In this document: piece after piece, positions 10,933 to 22,395 of the stretch
Layout: the number at the start of each line of letters is the position of its first letter
Position numbering within the stretch: the stretch's first letter is position 1
Origin: Mytilisepta virgata
Lineage: Eukaryota; Mollusca; Bivalvia; Mytilida; Mytilidae
DNA length: 64,000 bases
Direction of reading: 5' to 3'
Assembly (NCBI GenBank): GCA_028015205.1
Contig: CM051514.1
Span: forward strand, 32,194,150-32,258,149
Made by a program: the position numbers and the translations under genes
Notes under the pieces: model-generated
The model's database searches: none
The model's input: the letters and a program-made list of their open reading frames with translations, nothing else
What the model was told of the DNA's origin: nothing

Positions 10933-13900
10933 GTATCGGCTCACATGTCTCAGTGGCAGTAAAAGATACCGATTTTGATTCAACAGGGATTGTCCGCCTC
11001 AATATGTTCGTCATGAAGTGATGAAAGTATCATTGTTGCTCAATGGAGATATATTGAGTGCCTAAGAGTGGAGAAAAATAAGAGGGGTGTGAAAACCGGC
11101 AAACATACTTAAAATGTTACAATGATTTCTATTCATATTAAATTCACGGTATAAAATTTGATAACAACCTGTTAACTCTTTAAGATTTGTATTTTTTACT
11201 ATTATCGTGCAGAAAACTAAATACCTAAACACTGCATTACTTTTTTTCAGGATCTGCGTATGGCTTGTTATACTAAGCTATATACTCTTTTGTGGTAAGT
11301 ACATGTATTGTTAGGTATGTGAAAACTAACAATTTGTGTAAACACGCGAACTTCGACGATTTATTAAGTTTCTCCTAAGTTTATTTGGGCGGTACGTTAT
11401 TCTTTTATAACGTTTTTCATTTTTAATATATCGATAGACAAACCGTTTTACCGCTTTTATGCAATATATATTTCAATACTTTCAAGTTGCTGATTTTGTA
11501 TAAAATGTTATTTATAGATATATTTGATAAATGATAGTGTCAGTGACTGACAAAAGAACTTCATGTATTCCTTTGAAATGTTTATCCGGGAATCGATTAA
11601 GCTGTAATACCCAAGGAAAAATCTTTCAAAATTCAGTTTAGTTTAAGAAGAAAGAATAAAATATTCGAATGAGAAATAGGTTTTTATTTTCACTTGAAAA
11701 GTATACCTAGCAAAAGAAGAGTACTGTATCAAAGGTATCATCGTTCAAACACATTGTCATTGAAATAAGGAATGGACTGTCAAAATTGGAAAACACTGGT
11801 GTTTTCTGCACAATAACGTCTAATTTGGAGAACTTTGTTTCTCTCTCTGATGATTTATATTATGTCTCAAACAGGGATATTTTTATTTACAGTCATCACT
11901 ACATCACACTATGCCATTTTGTTTGCCGTTGTACAATATATCATCTTTTTCCAGATCGTAGTAGCTAATAGTTTTGTTGTGTATTCAATCCTAAATACCA
12001 AATCAAACAACCCCCTTTGGGCTAATTTTGGCACATACTACTGGCTGTTGTTAACAAAGATAGTGGTATGAATTATGAAAAAGTTGCCTGGATCACAAAC
12101 TTAAACAACAATATTGACTCTTGCAAAATACTTTGGTTTGTTCATATATCATATAATTTGTCCAAAAAACTACAGGCCATTAATATTCCTATTTCACACA
12201 CTGTATAATTTTATAATCCAATAATCAATAAACCTTCATTTCATTAATACAGCGACCTTTTCGGCAGGAAGAGATTGCTATCACATAAATTCTAAGACAT
12301 GACTATGTTCAGTCTGTTAATTTCATCACTCCAATAGTTTTATGGTCGTCATCTCGATTTGAGTGGCCGAAACGTATGAGACTAGATACGTTCAGTTATA
12401 TTTCACATCCTCCTGGAATTCACACCTCGCCAGAATTAACACTTCACTGACTTTTAATCCTTGGCAATGCGACTGGTGCCGTTAACGCAGCAGGACATGC
12501 TTACCCTTCCAGACAACATGTTGTCACTCCCGGTTTTTTAATTAAAGTTCTAATTGCTAGAGGTTTAGTTTTTGTGCTGTCTTATTCTATTTTCATTAAG
12601 CTGATTTTATGTTTTTTATTCTTTTAGTTATACATGTATCTTTGTGGCATTTGTTTGTTGTTTTCAATTCTCATGATTTTTCCTTGTATTTCGAATTTAC
12701 AAACTTTTCCCACTAGTTTGTCGCTTCGGTATTCTTTGGTAGATATTCACACCCGTGGCATTCGATCAACATTCCATGACCAGTTATGGCCACGAGGAAT
12801 TTATTGCATAATTGTACATATATTGCCAGATCGTGATCCTAAAAGAATGTCCCATATGGAACATATTGACATATTTCATTATTATAGAATATATTTTAAT
12901 GAAACATTTTTTAAAAGTTTTATTTATATAATAATGACATTATTATTACAGATTCCCACAAAATAATGCTTGAAGGATCTAGCACTAATTTCCACAGCAC
13001 ATTCAATTGTACAATGTCGAAAACGCCTCTTTCTACTACTGTTGATTTTCTTATCGGTGACATAACGATGGATAGTATCAGGCTTTACGATGGTAAATGC
13101 TTTAAGACACGTACATTGGGTAACGAACAGTGCAATCCAGAGCAATGTCAGTGCTCGTTTGATGGTCGTCACTATTTTTGGAGCTACGAAGATGCAATAC
13201 AAAGATTAGTTACGTGTAAAGCTAAGTTTGGTGATATGTGTTTTGCAAATGCATCTTTTGATTTGTCCGTTTCGGGTAAGTTTATACGCATCTATACTAC
13301 TAACATTAAGGGCTCGAATTCTTTGGGCCGTAATCAGGTAACAATGGCAATTGACATAATTCAAATCAGAAGTAGACTGATTGCGAATGAATGTGTTGTC
13401 TCAGAATTTCACACGTCCATATGGTTCTTTAATATGGAATTATCGATGATTTAACTCGAACGGAACAATCACCGACATTTTTCCATGTTTCGTCATTCCT
13501 CTCCATTTCCGGTCAGACACCAGACACCACACTTTTTCGGTCATGAACTTTCCATAAATTTATTACTTCCTGGATTATTTAGCATTCGTTAAAATTAAGT
13601 TTTATGACTTTTATCCCTGATGCTGATAATGTATATTTACGCAATTCTGTCTATTAAACAATACAGCTACAACTGCTTTACATTAGTTAAAAATTAAAAT
13701 CTGAAACGACTCTAACCTATCGATAATATATGTAAATATTTTCAGACATCTCGGACCTTGGGTATTTGTGTCGATTTATTATTTTTTGTTTTGTTTCATG
13801 AGCTTTTGCACGTATTTCTCGGATTGCTCTGTTAAGAACAACTTAAACCCTTTTCATTCACACTTATGTCCAGGCATAGACGATATACCACAAGCACACG

Positions 13901-16262
13901 TGTGTTGCATTCCCTCTTTTTCCTCTACCTATCCCCTTTTCACTGCAACTCCCCACAACATTAATTGTCATAACTGAAACAATAAAAAAATCAAAATGAA
14001 GGTTAATTTTGGGATGTTGTAGAGAAAAAAGTGGGGAGGAAAAAAGAATGGGAATCAACAAACTGAATCCATATCCCATATACTGTGTCAGTGGACGAAA
14101 TTTGATAAAATGCTATAAATGATGGGGAGGGGGTTGACAAAAGGTGCCTGTGCGATATAATATAAATCTTGCTTTATTCAAGGGCTTGGCTGAGGGAGAT
14201 GAGAGGTTGAAAGAGAGGAGATATAAAATTTGACTTCCTAACCGTTTAATTAGATGGCGACCTTACATGAAAAAATATAATTTTCACACATTTTTATATA
14301 ATACAGAAAAATCTCACCCTAAGAAAATGGTGAAATTTCCAGCTGAAGGATTTATTACATAAGAAAAGCTATTCCATCTTTTTTGGATACCCGTGCTTGC
14401 ACGTGTAATTTCCTATTATTTTATTAGGAGTCAAGCATGAATTACATTTAAATGTGTATATGATTGTCAGAAGAAAATACATGAAATATAAACAAACGAA
14501 ATCTAAGCATTTGTTCTATCGAAAGCGCAATTTAACCTATTCTATATTAATTCTATGAACCTCGCATGATACAATTCCGTTATCTACTTTATAAACTTCA
14601 GAATGTACCATGCTACATACAGTAATTAATCTATTGAAATGTACTGAAAAAAACCCAAATGTACATGTATTTTTTAATGCTACTTTAAAATTTATGCAAT
14701 ACAACAACATGCAATATTTAGAATAAAATTTGTATCATATTCAGGGCGTTTTACAAATTTAAAGTTAGTCAAGTAAGTCATGACGACGACCGTTAAATTT
14801 CTAGAGGGATAGTAATTAATTAACATGTAATTTTGAAAATTTTAGTGTGTTGTTTCATCAGATTACACATGTTGTATAATTAAAGTAATGGTTCATTCCA
14901 CTATATACATGTACATTTCAAAAATTGTTGCTTTAATCATAAGTTGTTGTGCTCACGTGTATGAACGTCCCTAGTCCACATTTGGTGAAGAGATACGAAT
15001 AAAAGTATGTTGTACAACTAGTTTTCACTGTACTTTTACCGGTATATTAAAATAGTATCATCCAGGTACAACTTCGAAAAAAGTACAAAGGTCCACTCTC
15101 AATAAATATTGCCTGATCTCTCACATAACAGCGCTTTAAGATTCTTTAAGCAACACGTTTTGTGAATTTTTAACACCAAATGTTGCCATCTCTCTCTGGA
15201 CCAACGTGTATTTTTTTCCTTTTCATGTTTTCATTTTGTGACTATATACGTCCTTTTGTTTCTATAGCTAGAAATGCAAATCCCCAAGTTTATACAAAAA
15301 TTAGTTAGGTAATAATTAGAATGTGTATTTATTTGTAGACAACGCATCAAACGCAACAGAATTTTCATGTAGTCATGATTATGTCAGTGCTGCAAGATGT
15401 TTGAAAGGTACATAAAATAGTTTAATGCTAATTTGGATCTATATTTTTTATATAAAAATGAAAAGATATGGGGTATGTTCAGATTCGACAACATCGTACT
15501 AGACTTAATATGCCAATTCTCCGTCAACGTTTTTAAACAATCTTAGTGCGGACTTCGATTATAAGCAATAAACTAATTAGTTAAAAATGATATCAAAGTG
15601 CTGCAATCGTGCAGAAAACACTTGTGCTTTCGGATTTTGACAAGATAATGTAGGAGTGTTTTAATGGGTTTAAAAACCTAGGTAAAATTCCTAACAATTA
15701 TTGTTTTATTCAATAAATAGTTATTTGAGAAATTTGAAAGCAAAATCCGACTAACCTCTATCCGTGTCCCCATTCGCATTTGATGCGGGATTGGACTTGG
15801 TAAAGATATTTTTTTTAAATGAAGATAAAAGACAAAGGTGATACCAATAAATGTAGCATACCTAGTCCTGTATTCGATTTCCACAATGATACGTGTTAAC
15901 TTATATTGAGTGTACATTGTGTCTTCTTTTATTGTTGTGGCAAATGTACATGTTATAGAAAAAGTGAATTTTCGAAAGATCAGTTAAGCCTCAATACAAC
16001 ACAGGATTTTTACTCTACGTATGAAGCAGAGCAGTTTTTTTCTTTTGAAGAAATTTCTCCATCATAATATACATTAAATCAAGAATTTTCCTCCTTATTT
16101 CACAGTTATATGTTATAATTGTACAATTATAATCTATTTCTACTACATTCCTAAAAGGTCGTTTTGTAATTTAAAATTATTTTTATTTTTACAGATTTAT
16201 TCCACGACAGCTTATTTCTTGTGGTGTTAGCAATCCAAATCATAATCATTTTGTTACCATAA
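10922..16262 (+). CDS. Gene A: small Ig-like, probably GPI-anchored surface protein (spliced)
   Basis: I reconstructed this gene from splice sites; no product name is recognised. Exons: tentative 10922-10932 (start codon), 11251-11294 (signal peptide), 12952-13275 (Ig-like), 15339-15407, 16195-16262 (tail, stop). Apart from the phase-2 first intron, every intron is phase 1, as in Ig-superfamily modules. Each exon is open and has AG/GT borders, three of them with strong donors (GTAAGT twice, GTACAT). The predicted product is about 170 residues: signal peptide, one Cys-rich domain with N-glycosylation sequons (NCT, NAS), a link with NAS and NAT, then a hydrophobic terminus ending '...LLP' and stop. 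With no cytoplasmic tail, a GPI anchor is more likely than a stable transmembrane helix. An AATAAA about 315 nt after the stop could be the polyadenylation signal. Introns hold dispersed repeats. Role inferred only as cell-surface recognition or adhesion. Confidence 0.6.
11251..11294 (+). CDS. Gene A signal-peptide exon
   Basis: A strong acceptor (T-rich then CAG, 11241-11250) and a consensus donor GTAAGT (11295) bound 44 bp. In frame it reads ICVWLVILSYILFC, the hydrophobic core of a signal peptide, and leaves one G (phase 1). The ATG inside this exon is in a frame that would hit a stop when joined to the next exon, so it is not the start. Confidence 0.55.
12300..12725 (+). repeat. Dispersed mussel-type repeat, copy 2 (intron of gene A)
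   Basis: Same block order as 590-985 and 49750-49990: 'TGGTCGTCATCTCGATTTGA', 'GCTTACCCTTCCAGACAAC', 'CACTCCCGGTTTTTTAATT', then T-rich sequence. The open frame that begins at 12634 lies mostly in this repeat and is not a gene. Confidence 0.45.
12952..13275 (+). CDS. Gene A Ig-like domain exon
   Basis: 324 bp, phase 1 in and phase 1 out, between 'TATTATTACAG' and a consensus donor G|GTAAGT at 13276. The open frame continues 3' of the donor to 13454, but that extension lies in the intron. The 108 codons start 'SHKIMLEGSSTNFHSTFNC' and hold seven cysteines, including NEQCNPEQCQC. Sequons NCT and NAS are present. Length, symmetric phase and spacing suggest a single Ig-like or other small disulphide-rich extracellular domain; the fold is inferred, not proven. 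Confidence 0.65.
13746..13801 (+). CDS. Possible alternative terminal exon of gene A
   Basis: 'ATTTTCAG' at 13738-13745 is followed by AC, which completes a GAC codon after the Ig exon just as the 15339 exon does. The frame reads DISDLGYLCRFIIFCFVS then TGA, a short hydrophobic tail. It could give a second membrane-anchored isoform, or be chance in T-rich DNA. Confidence 0.2.
15339..15407 (+). CDS. Gene A linker exon, glycosylation-rich
   Basis: 69 bp, phase 1-1, between 'TATTTGTAG' and 'AAAG|GTACAT'. It encodes (D)NASNATEFSCSHDYVSAARCLK with two N-glycosylation sequons and two cysteines. Together with the next exon it forms the membrane-proximal stalk. Confidence 0.55.
16195..16262 (+). CDS. 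Gene A terminal exon, hydrophobic tail and stop
   Basis: The acceptor 'TTTTTACAG' leads to AT, completing GAT with the previous G. It encodes (D)LFHDSLFLVVLAIQIIIILLP then TAA at 16260-16262. The hydrophobic run at the extreme C terminus is the usual form of a GPI-attachment signal. Confidence 0.55.
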
Positions 16263-18405
16263 CAGTAGTCCGAGGTTTCTTTCACGTAAAATGGCCTTAT
16301 AATGTCTTGGGGAAATTGTTCAAACGGGATATAATTCGAATTTCAAATATATTTTCTGTCCAGAAAACCGTATATGGTTTGCTTCTGTGGTCATTTTAAT
16401 AATTATGTACAAAAAATAGTTTCATGATTTAATATATTGTCATTCTGTTCAGGCAAAACAAAATAGGATCAAAATAGAAACTTTAACCATGATTTTAACC
16501 ACGGTGAAAAAGAGGATTTTTACTAGATACAGTCAAATGTGATATTAAGCGATTGTTGTCCTGAAGTGAAATCAGGAAAAATAAAATTTTGTTTTATTCA
16601 ATGTGAATCCAAAGTACCTTTTTGCTTTTTCAATAAACTCGGCTTTACTGCATAAACTTTAGAAATGCAAAAAATAACACTAAAGTATAGTGTGCAATAC
16701 AATCAAACGATCTTTAACAGCCTAAATTCAGGTAATGAAGTTGAAAACCTAAATTTTAACAGAAACAAACCATTTCAATAAAAAATCATAGCCGAAACAG
16801 TCCACCAGCAGCGGTAAAAGCTCAGTGCCGGTTTAATTATACTCCAATGCATAAATTCCTTGAGTACGGTGCGTTTCCCCGCCCTAACCTTAGTGAAGTA
16901 CGCTCGTTATCAAAAGGAAAGCCAAAAAAAATGATGATAAAAACTACTTTTAACAAATTATCAACATAAAATTCAATAAAGGAATTAAAAATCATGTCCT
17001 AGCCAAAACAAGGACCACTGACAGGGATGATACCCTCGTTGATTAACGGTCCACCAACAGCAGTATCGCATCACTGGTATTAAAATAAAGCACTCATAAC
17101 AGAACACAATGGTGGTTCTCTGACCAAATAATCCGATAGCCTGGTGCTCATAAAAAACTTTATATTGTTTTTCTTTACAAACTATATGATTGGGTTTTTT
17201 TCTCGTGTACAGTACATGTATTTACAAGGTATATCAATTGTGGAGATTTTGCCCATAGATGGTTTTCCATGGATGCAATTCGAGGACAAACTAAAATAAA
17301 AATTGAACATCTACACGTTTGTAGAAGCTTTAGATCTAGAGACACCCAAATATAACAACATGAAGAAACAACACAACTGATGTACAGCTTTCCTAAAGCA
17401 ACGGAAATGTATCCAACTGCGAAATCTATAACTGACTCCAACTCAAACTACATTACTACATTAATTGGGAAAGCTGAACGACACTATTGAAAATGATTTA
17501 ATAGCTATGCAGTTTGCTTATTCTTCTTATGAAAGTGCCATTGACAATTTGTAAAATAGTATTTTATGTTCGTCGTATTGCCATTTATTATATTTTATGG
17601 TCACTTAAATTGACATTTTTATTGCAAACCAATTCAAATATATTTGTATTAATTTGAAGTGTTGGAACACATCTACTATATCTAACTAGATAAGTTATGG
17701 AAACACTTCAGATTTCATGTTCACAATTACGTTTTTAGTATACATATTGTATCAAATTTCCGTTTCATTTTATCGTCCGTTCCGTTATATCGTGCTATTC
17801 ACATGCTTTCCAACGTAAATTTGACGTCGTAAACATATGGTAAGATACAAGTCTACTGCATTTTGAAAAAGAAAACCAAAAATACTGAAAAGAAAAAAAA
17901 TTAGATCCACATGGCGGCTGTGAATACAATTAAAAAAAAATATTATTGACCTATCCTCATCCCCTATAGAACTATTATTCTCTAGTAGCTATTGCCCAAA
18001 CCGAATTTCTTTTCGTCTGCTTAACGGGTTAAATGAACATCATCACTTGACACATCAAGGAAACTAAAACGATTATTAGAATCATTGACATTTTTGTTTC
18101 CTTTAAAACAACATAATTCACAGAGGTCGTTCCCGTATGAAAAATTAATATTGTGAAGGGAAAATATGGCCATTCCCTTTTTCTTAAAATTTTATTTGAT
18201 GTTCATAAAATAAAATGGGTTGCGCTTTTGCAGATTATACGCCATTGTACATTAATTTTGTTTTATTTTTTTAAAATTATTTTTGTCAATCATTATCTGA
18301 TTCCATTTTATCATAACATGTACTACATATTGTTTTTAATTTTTATATTTATTGTTTTATGTATCTATTTATTTATTCAGGTATTGCCACAATTAGTAAC
18401 CAGAA
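16263..18405. other. Intergenic DNA with short shared repeat pieces
   Basis: Two short copies of a repeat containing 'GGTCCACCAACAGCAG' or 'AGTCCACCAGCAGCGG' and a nearby 'CACTGGTATTAAAATA' lie at about 16789-16850 and 17001-17090. The same motif recurs at 21840-21905 and 22165-22205. The open frames at 17175-17441 (-) and 18153-18416 (+) have no support. Confidence 0.4.
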
Positions 18406-18409
18406 AACC

Positions 18410-18684
18410 CTTCTAATTTTATATAATTTTTGTCTATATACAAAAATGGTCAGATATGAAAGAAAGTGTAAAAATTGTTCCATTGGGGAGGTTGAAGACG
18501 AAGAACATTTTCTAACCAGGTGTGAAATATATACTAATGTGAGGAAAGAACTATATAAATTTAAATCATCAAAAGTTCCTCCCTTCACAAATTTATCGAT
18601 AGACAAAAGTTATATTATATTCTCAATTGTGAAGATCCTGATATATTAAACTCTGTTGGCAAATTTTTACATGTTAATATGCCA
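18410..18684 (+). pseudogene. Non-LTR reverse transcriptase C-terminal fragment
   Basis: The frame carries the zinc-binding tail typical of this class: 'RKCKNCSIGEVEDEEHFLTR' followed by C, then 'YTNVRKELY'. A frameshift near 18612 moves the remaining residues ('DPDILNSVGKFL') to another frame, ending at 18684. The polymerase and endonuclease domains are absent. Confidence 0.75.
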
Positions 18685-18905
18685 TGAGTCTTTATATTTT
18701 ATATAATCATGGTTTATTTATTTATAGTGAATGTTTTCTGTAATGTAAATGCAGTTGTCTTTAATTTTCTGTCAATCAAGTAACTTCTCTCTGCGATGTT
18801 TTTTGTTTTCGTTTTTGTTTTTTGTTGTTGCTCTGTTGCTAAAAAATCTCCCCCCTTAGAGGGCCCTTAATTAGTTAATAAACATTATCTTATCTTATCT
18901 TATCT
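18410..18905 (+). mobile_element. 5'-truncated non-LTR retrotransposon with (TTATC)n tail
   Basis: The C-terminal end of a reverse-transcriptase ORF (18410-18684), an untranslated stretch, then a 3' tail 'ATTATCTTATCTTATCTTATC' to 18905. Short tandem repeats at the 3' end in place of poly(A) are typical of CR1/jockey-like elements. 5' truncation from incomplete reverse transcription is usual. Confidence 0.7.
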
Positions 18906-18940
18906 ATACCCGAATGCATTCTGTGTACATTTGCGAAATA

Positions 18941-20435
18941 CAGTAGAACTTCGATAGCTCGAACTCCAAGAGACCCTCGAATTCTGTTCGAGTTATCGGT
19001 AGTTCGAGTTTCGAAATTTGGTCAGTAACGAAAAATTGCCAGAACCATCAGAATACGAGTTGGCATCGCTAATCATAACCACGAAATATTTCTAAATCAA
19101 AATGTAACAGGTTGATCACTAATCAACAGTTATCATGACATCTTTATTACGTTGTTTACCTGTCAGATTCATCTACTTTTATTATACCCCCCTTTTTTCA
19201 AAAGCGGGGTATATAGTATTCGTTGTGTCCGTCCGTCCGTCTGTCCGTCCGTCCGACCTTTGTTTCCGCAACTCCTCCTAAACTACCGAATGGAATTTGA
19301 TGAAACTTTCAGAGAATCTTTATCCCATGATGGCATTGTGCACCTCCTATTTTAGAATTTGATCGGACCAATTTTTTTGGGTTTCCCATAGAAAAACATG
19401 GACTTTGACATTCATTGTGATAGGGGTACCATGATGCCACCCGCAACTCCTCCTAAACCACTTTATGGAATTTGATGAAAATTTCAGAGGACCTTTATTA
19501 CATGATGCCATAGTGCACCTCCTATTTTAGATTTTGATCTGATGAATATTTGGGGTTGCCCATACCAAAACATGGACTTTGACATTCATTGTGATAGAGG
19601 TACCATGATGCCATCCGCAAATCATCCTAAAGCACTGAATAGAATTTGATGAAACTTTCAGAGGATCGTTATTACATGATGCCATAGTGCACCTCCTATT
19701 TTAGATTTTGATCCGATGAATATTTGGGGTTACCCATACCAAAACATGGACTTTAACATTCATTGTGATAGGGGTACCATGATGCCATCCGCAACTCCTC
19801 TTAAACCACTAAATGGAATTTGATGAAACTTTCAGAGGATCTTTATTACATGATGCTGTAGTGCACCTCCTTTTTTAGATATTGATCTGACCAACATTTG
19901 GGATTTTCCATACCAACACATGGACTTTGACATTCATTGTGATAGGGGATACCAGTATGCCATCCGCAACTCCTCCTAAACCACTAAAGGGAATTCCATG
20001 AAACTTTCAGAGAATATTTATCACATGATGCCATAGTGCACCTCCTATTTCAGATTTTGATCTGACCAACTTTTTATGTTTTCCATAGCAAAACATTGAC
20101 GTTGCCATTCCTTGTGATAGGGGGTGTGGGGGTATCAATTAGTGAGCTTTGCTCACAGTATTTCTAGTTAAACTTGTGATTGTTAGATGCATATCTCTAA
20201 GTACGAGGCAACAAGATTATCCATTTAATGATCGAGTTCGAGTTTTCAACGTAAAATACACTATTTATTAATTGTTGGGACCAATATTTTTGTTCGACTT
20301 TTCGAGAAATCGGTGTTCGAGAAACCGGGGCTTTTTCAACATGAAAATAATGGGAAAATTGACGGGACTTTCAAAACGGTTCGAGCCATCGGTGGTGTTC
20401 GAGGGATCCGAGTTCGAACTACCGAAGTTCGACTG
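18941..20435 (+). mobile_element. pogo/Tigger-type miniature element, TA target site, with nested insertion
   Basis: Left end CAGTAGAACTTCGATAGCTC (18941) and right end ...GAACTACCGAAGTTCGACTG (20435) are inverted repeats matching at about 23 of 26 positions. They are flanked by TA on both sides (18939-18940, 20436-20437). The CAGT start and TA duplication fit pogo/Tigger elements. With the nested Helitron-like segment removed, the element is about 500 bp. It has no transposase, so it was mobilised in trans. Confidence 0.8.
19172..20167 (+). mobile_element. Helitron-like non-autonomous element with ~175-bp units, intact ends
   Basis: The element starts TC at 19172 after A (19171) and ends CTAG at 20164-20167 before T (20168). 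This is the canonical A|TC...CTRR|T arrangement. A GTGAGC-TTT-GCTCAC hairpin lies seven bases before CTAG. Subterminal inverted motifs ATTATACCCCC and GGGGGTATCAAT sit near both ends. A 'GTCCGTCCGTCC' tract (19227-19256) precedes about five units of some 175 bp. The units start 'GCAACTCCTCCTAAACCACT' and contain 'CATGATGCCATAGTGCACCT' and 'ACATGGACTTTGACATTCAT'. It is inserted inside the pogo-type element. Rep/helicase is absent. Confidence 0.85.
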
Positions 20436-20437
20436 TA

Positions 20438-21530
20438 ATTCCAAGAATGTTTTTTTCGTCCATCAATAGTCACGGTTCAGACGACGAAATAAAGGAAACC
20501 TGTCGCTATCTAGTTTTATGAGAAAAGAATTGATAAATTTTCTAAAAAAAAAAATGTATTGAAAATTATTAAGTAAACATCTATACCATCTTACGCTAAA
20601 GTGCCCCTACATTCATGACAACCGCGGCGCAATTTAAAGCTTTTTTCAACAAACATTTTAAAATGAAATGAAGGACTTCATATAATATAATCATGTATTA
20701 TTTTTAATTTCATTCAAAACTGGTAAAATGAATCTAATTCATTTTCACATAAGAACCTTACGATTCCAGTCTAATGGGAACGGGGATTATATCATAGTCG
20801 ATGTAGAATATGTTCATATCTTTGAAAGGTTGTGAAAGACCTGTATAATTTAGAATAGAAAGTAGAAGGAACCCGCGATTCTCGCGGGATAGGTCAGGGA
20901 GTCAGTATTGGATAGGTAAAAAAAGTGGACAGAAGCTGGTCTGTTACCAGTATTGTTGCAGCGGGGTTAGAAAAAACATGTGAAGAGGGAGATTGCAAAT
21001 ATAAACCTATATCAAAGATAGTACAGTTTTAATTTTATGCGAAATTTCAGCGGGTGTCTTTAAGGAGAAGACGGATACTATGCCCGTATACCAGATATTG
21101 CTATTTACTGGTAAAATATGCATTGTTTACCTCAATAATAGAAGTGTGTCGTGAATTTCCGCCGGTATGCATTTTATTGTAATTTACGTCCACATACGTT
21201 GTTGGATAAGCAATGCAATGGATACCAGAAAAGAGTAATATATATACATCTGCTGTAAGAGATACACAGTGGTGTCGGTCTTAAATGTTTTTTCTTCAAC
21301 AATTTTTTGTCATTATGTCTTTGTTTGTTTCCTAAACTTTGTCTTTTCCCTTGGACGTTTCTCTTTGACTACTTATTGGACATCCGTTTCATTCTGATTG
21401 AGGATCGGGCTGGCTATTTTTTTCGCACCAGAGTACAAAATGTATTCATTTTTGAAATTTTGCAGACCTGAAAATTGATATTCTGTAAATTTTAAGACCT
21501 ATTTATTTGCAATGGCAACTTGTTTTGGGG
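20438..21530. other. AT-rich intergenic DNA
   Basis: No gene recognised. A short piece near 21290-21420 resembles the T-rich dispersed mussel repeat. Confidence 0.35.
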
Positions 21531-21534
21531 TAAA

Positions 21535-22395
21535 CGTATCACAAAATACCGAAATAAATTTGATGCACTGTATGGCCATTTCGTTGACTGACAACTCATC
21601 GACTCATCCAGGTCAAAATATTGAAAAACCGGTTAAAGATGTAATGATAAATTAATCACCACAACCATCAAAAATCAAAACAATTAAAACAAACAGGTAT
21701 CCACACTCAGCTAAGGGTTGCCTCTGCATCAAATGGAAGAGCCTTAGAAATTTCTGGTAATTTTTGGCAAATTTTGAACGGAAAATTTAAAGGCATCTGA
21801 GTAATGAATCATGTCAAGACAAAAGTTCTGACTACTGGGCTGATAATGCCCTCGGGGACTAACAGTCCACCAGCAGTGACATAGACCCAGTGGTAGTAAT
21901 AAAACGTATCCCAAATTACCGAAATAAATTCGATTCACTGTATGACCATTTCGTTGACTCACAACTCATCAGCAGTGCTCTAGATCAAAATATTGGAAAA
22001 CCGGTTAAAGATATAATGATGAATTAATAAGCACAACCATCAAAAATATATAATGATGAATTAATAAGCACAACCATCAAAAATAAAAACAGCTAAAACA
22101 AACAGGTATCCACATCCAGCTAAGGGTTGTCTCTGCATCAAATGGAAGAGCCTTAGAAATGTCTGGTCCACCAGCAGTGACATAGACCCAGTGGTAGTAA
22201 TAAAACGAATCACAAAATACCGAAATAAATTTATGCAATGTGGTTGACTGACAACTCATCAGCAGTACTCGAGATCAAAATATTGGAAAACCGTTAAAGA
22301 TATAATGATGAATTAATAAACACAACCATCAAAAATCAAAACAATTAAAACAAACAGGTATCCAAACTGATCTAAAGGTTGCCTCTTACTTTGTT
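21535..22395 (+). repeat. Three tandem diverged ~300-370-bp units
   Basis: Units begin near 21535, 21905 and 22205 with 'ATCACAAAATACCGAAATAA'. They share 'TTGACTGACAACTCATC', 'AATATTGAAAAACCGGTTAA', 'AACAAACAGGTATCCACA' and 'GTCCACCAGCAGTGACATAG'. A 36-bp block is also doubled near 22010-22075. The 'CCACCAGCAG..GACCCAGTGG' motif is shared with 16.8-17.1 kb and, as I recall, with many mussel sequences. Confidence 0.75.

Noticed and set aside
11262..11294. ATG inside the gene A signal exon as translation start
   Set aside because: That frame meets a stop when spliced to the Ig exon; the other frame gives a signal peptide and matching phase.
12634..12966. 110-residue plus-strand open frame with hydrophobic start
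   Set aside because: Mostly within a dispersed repeat and ends at the splice acceptor of the gene A Ig exon.
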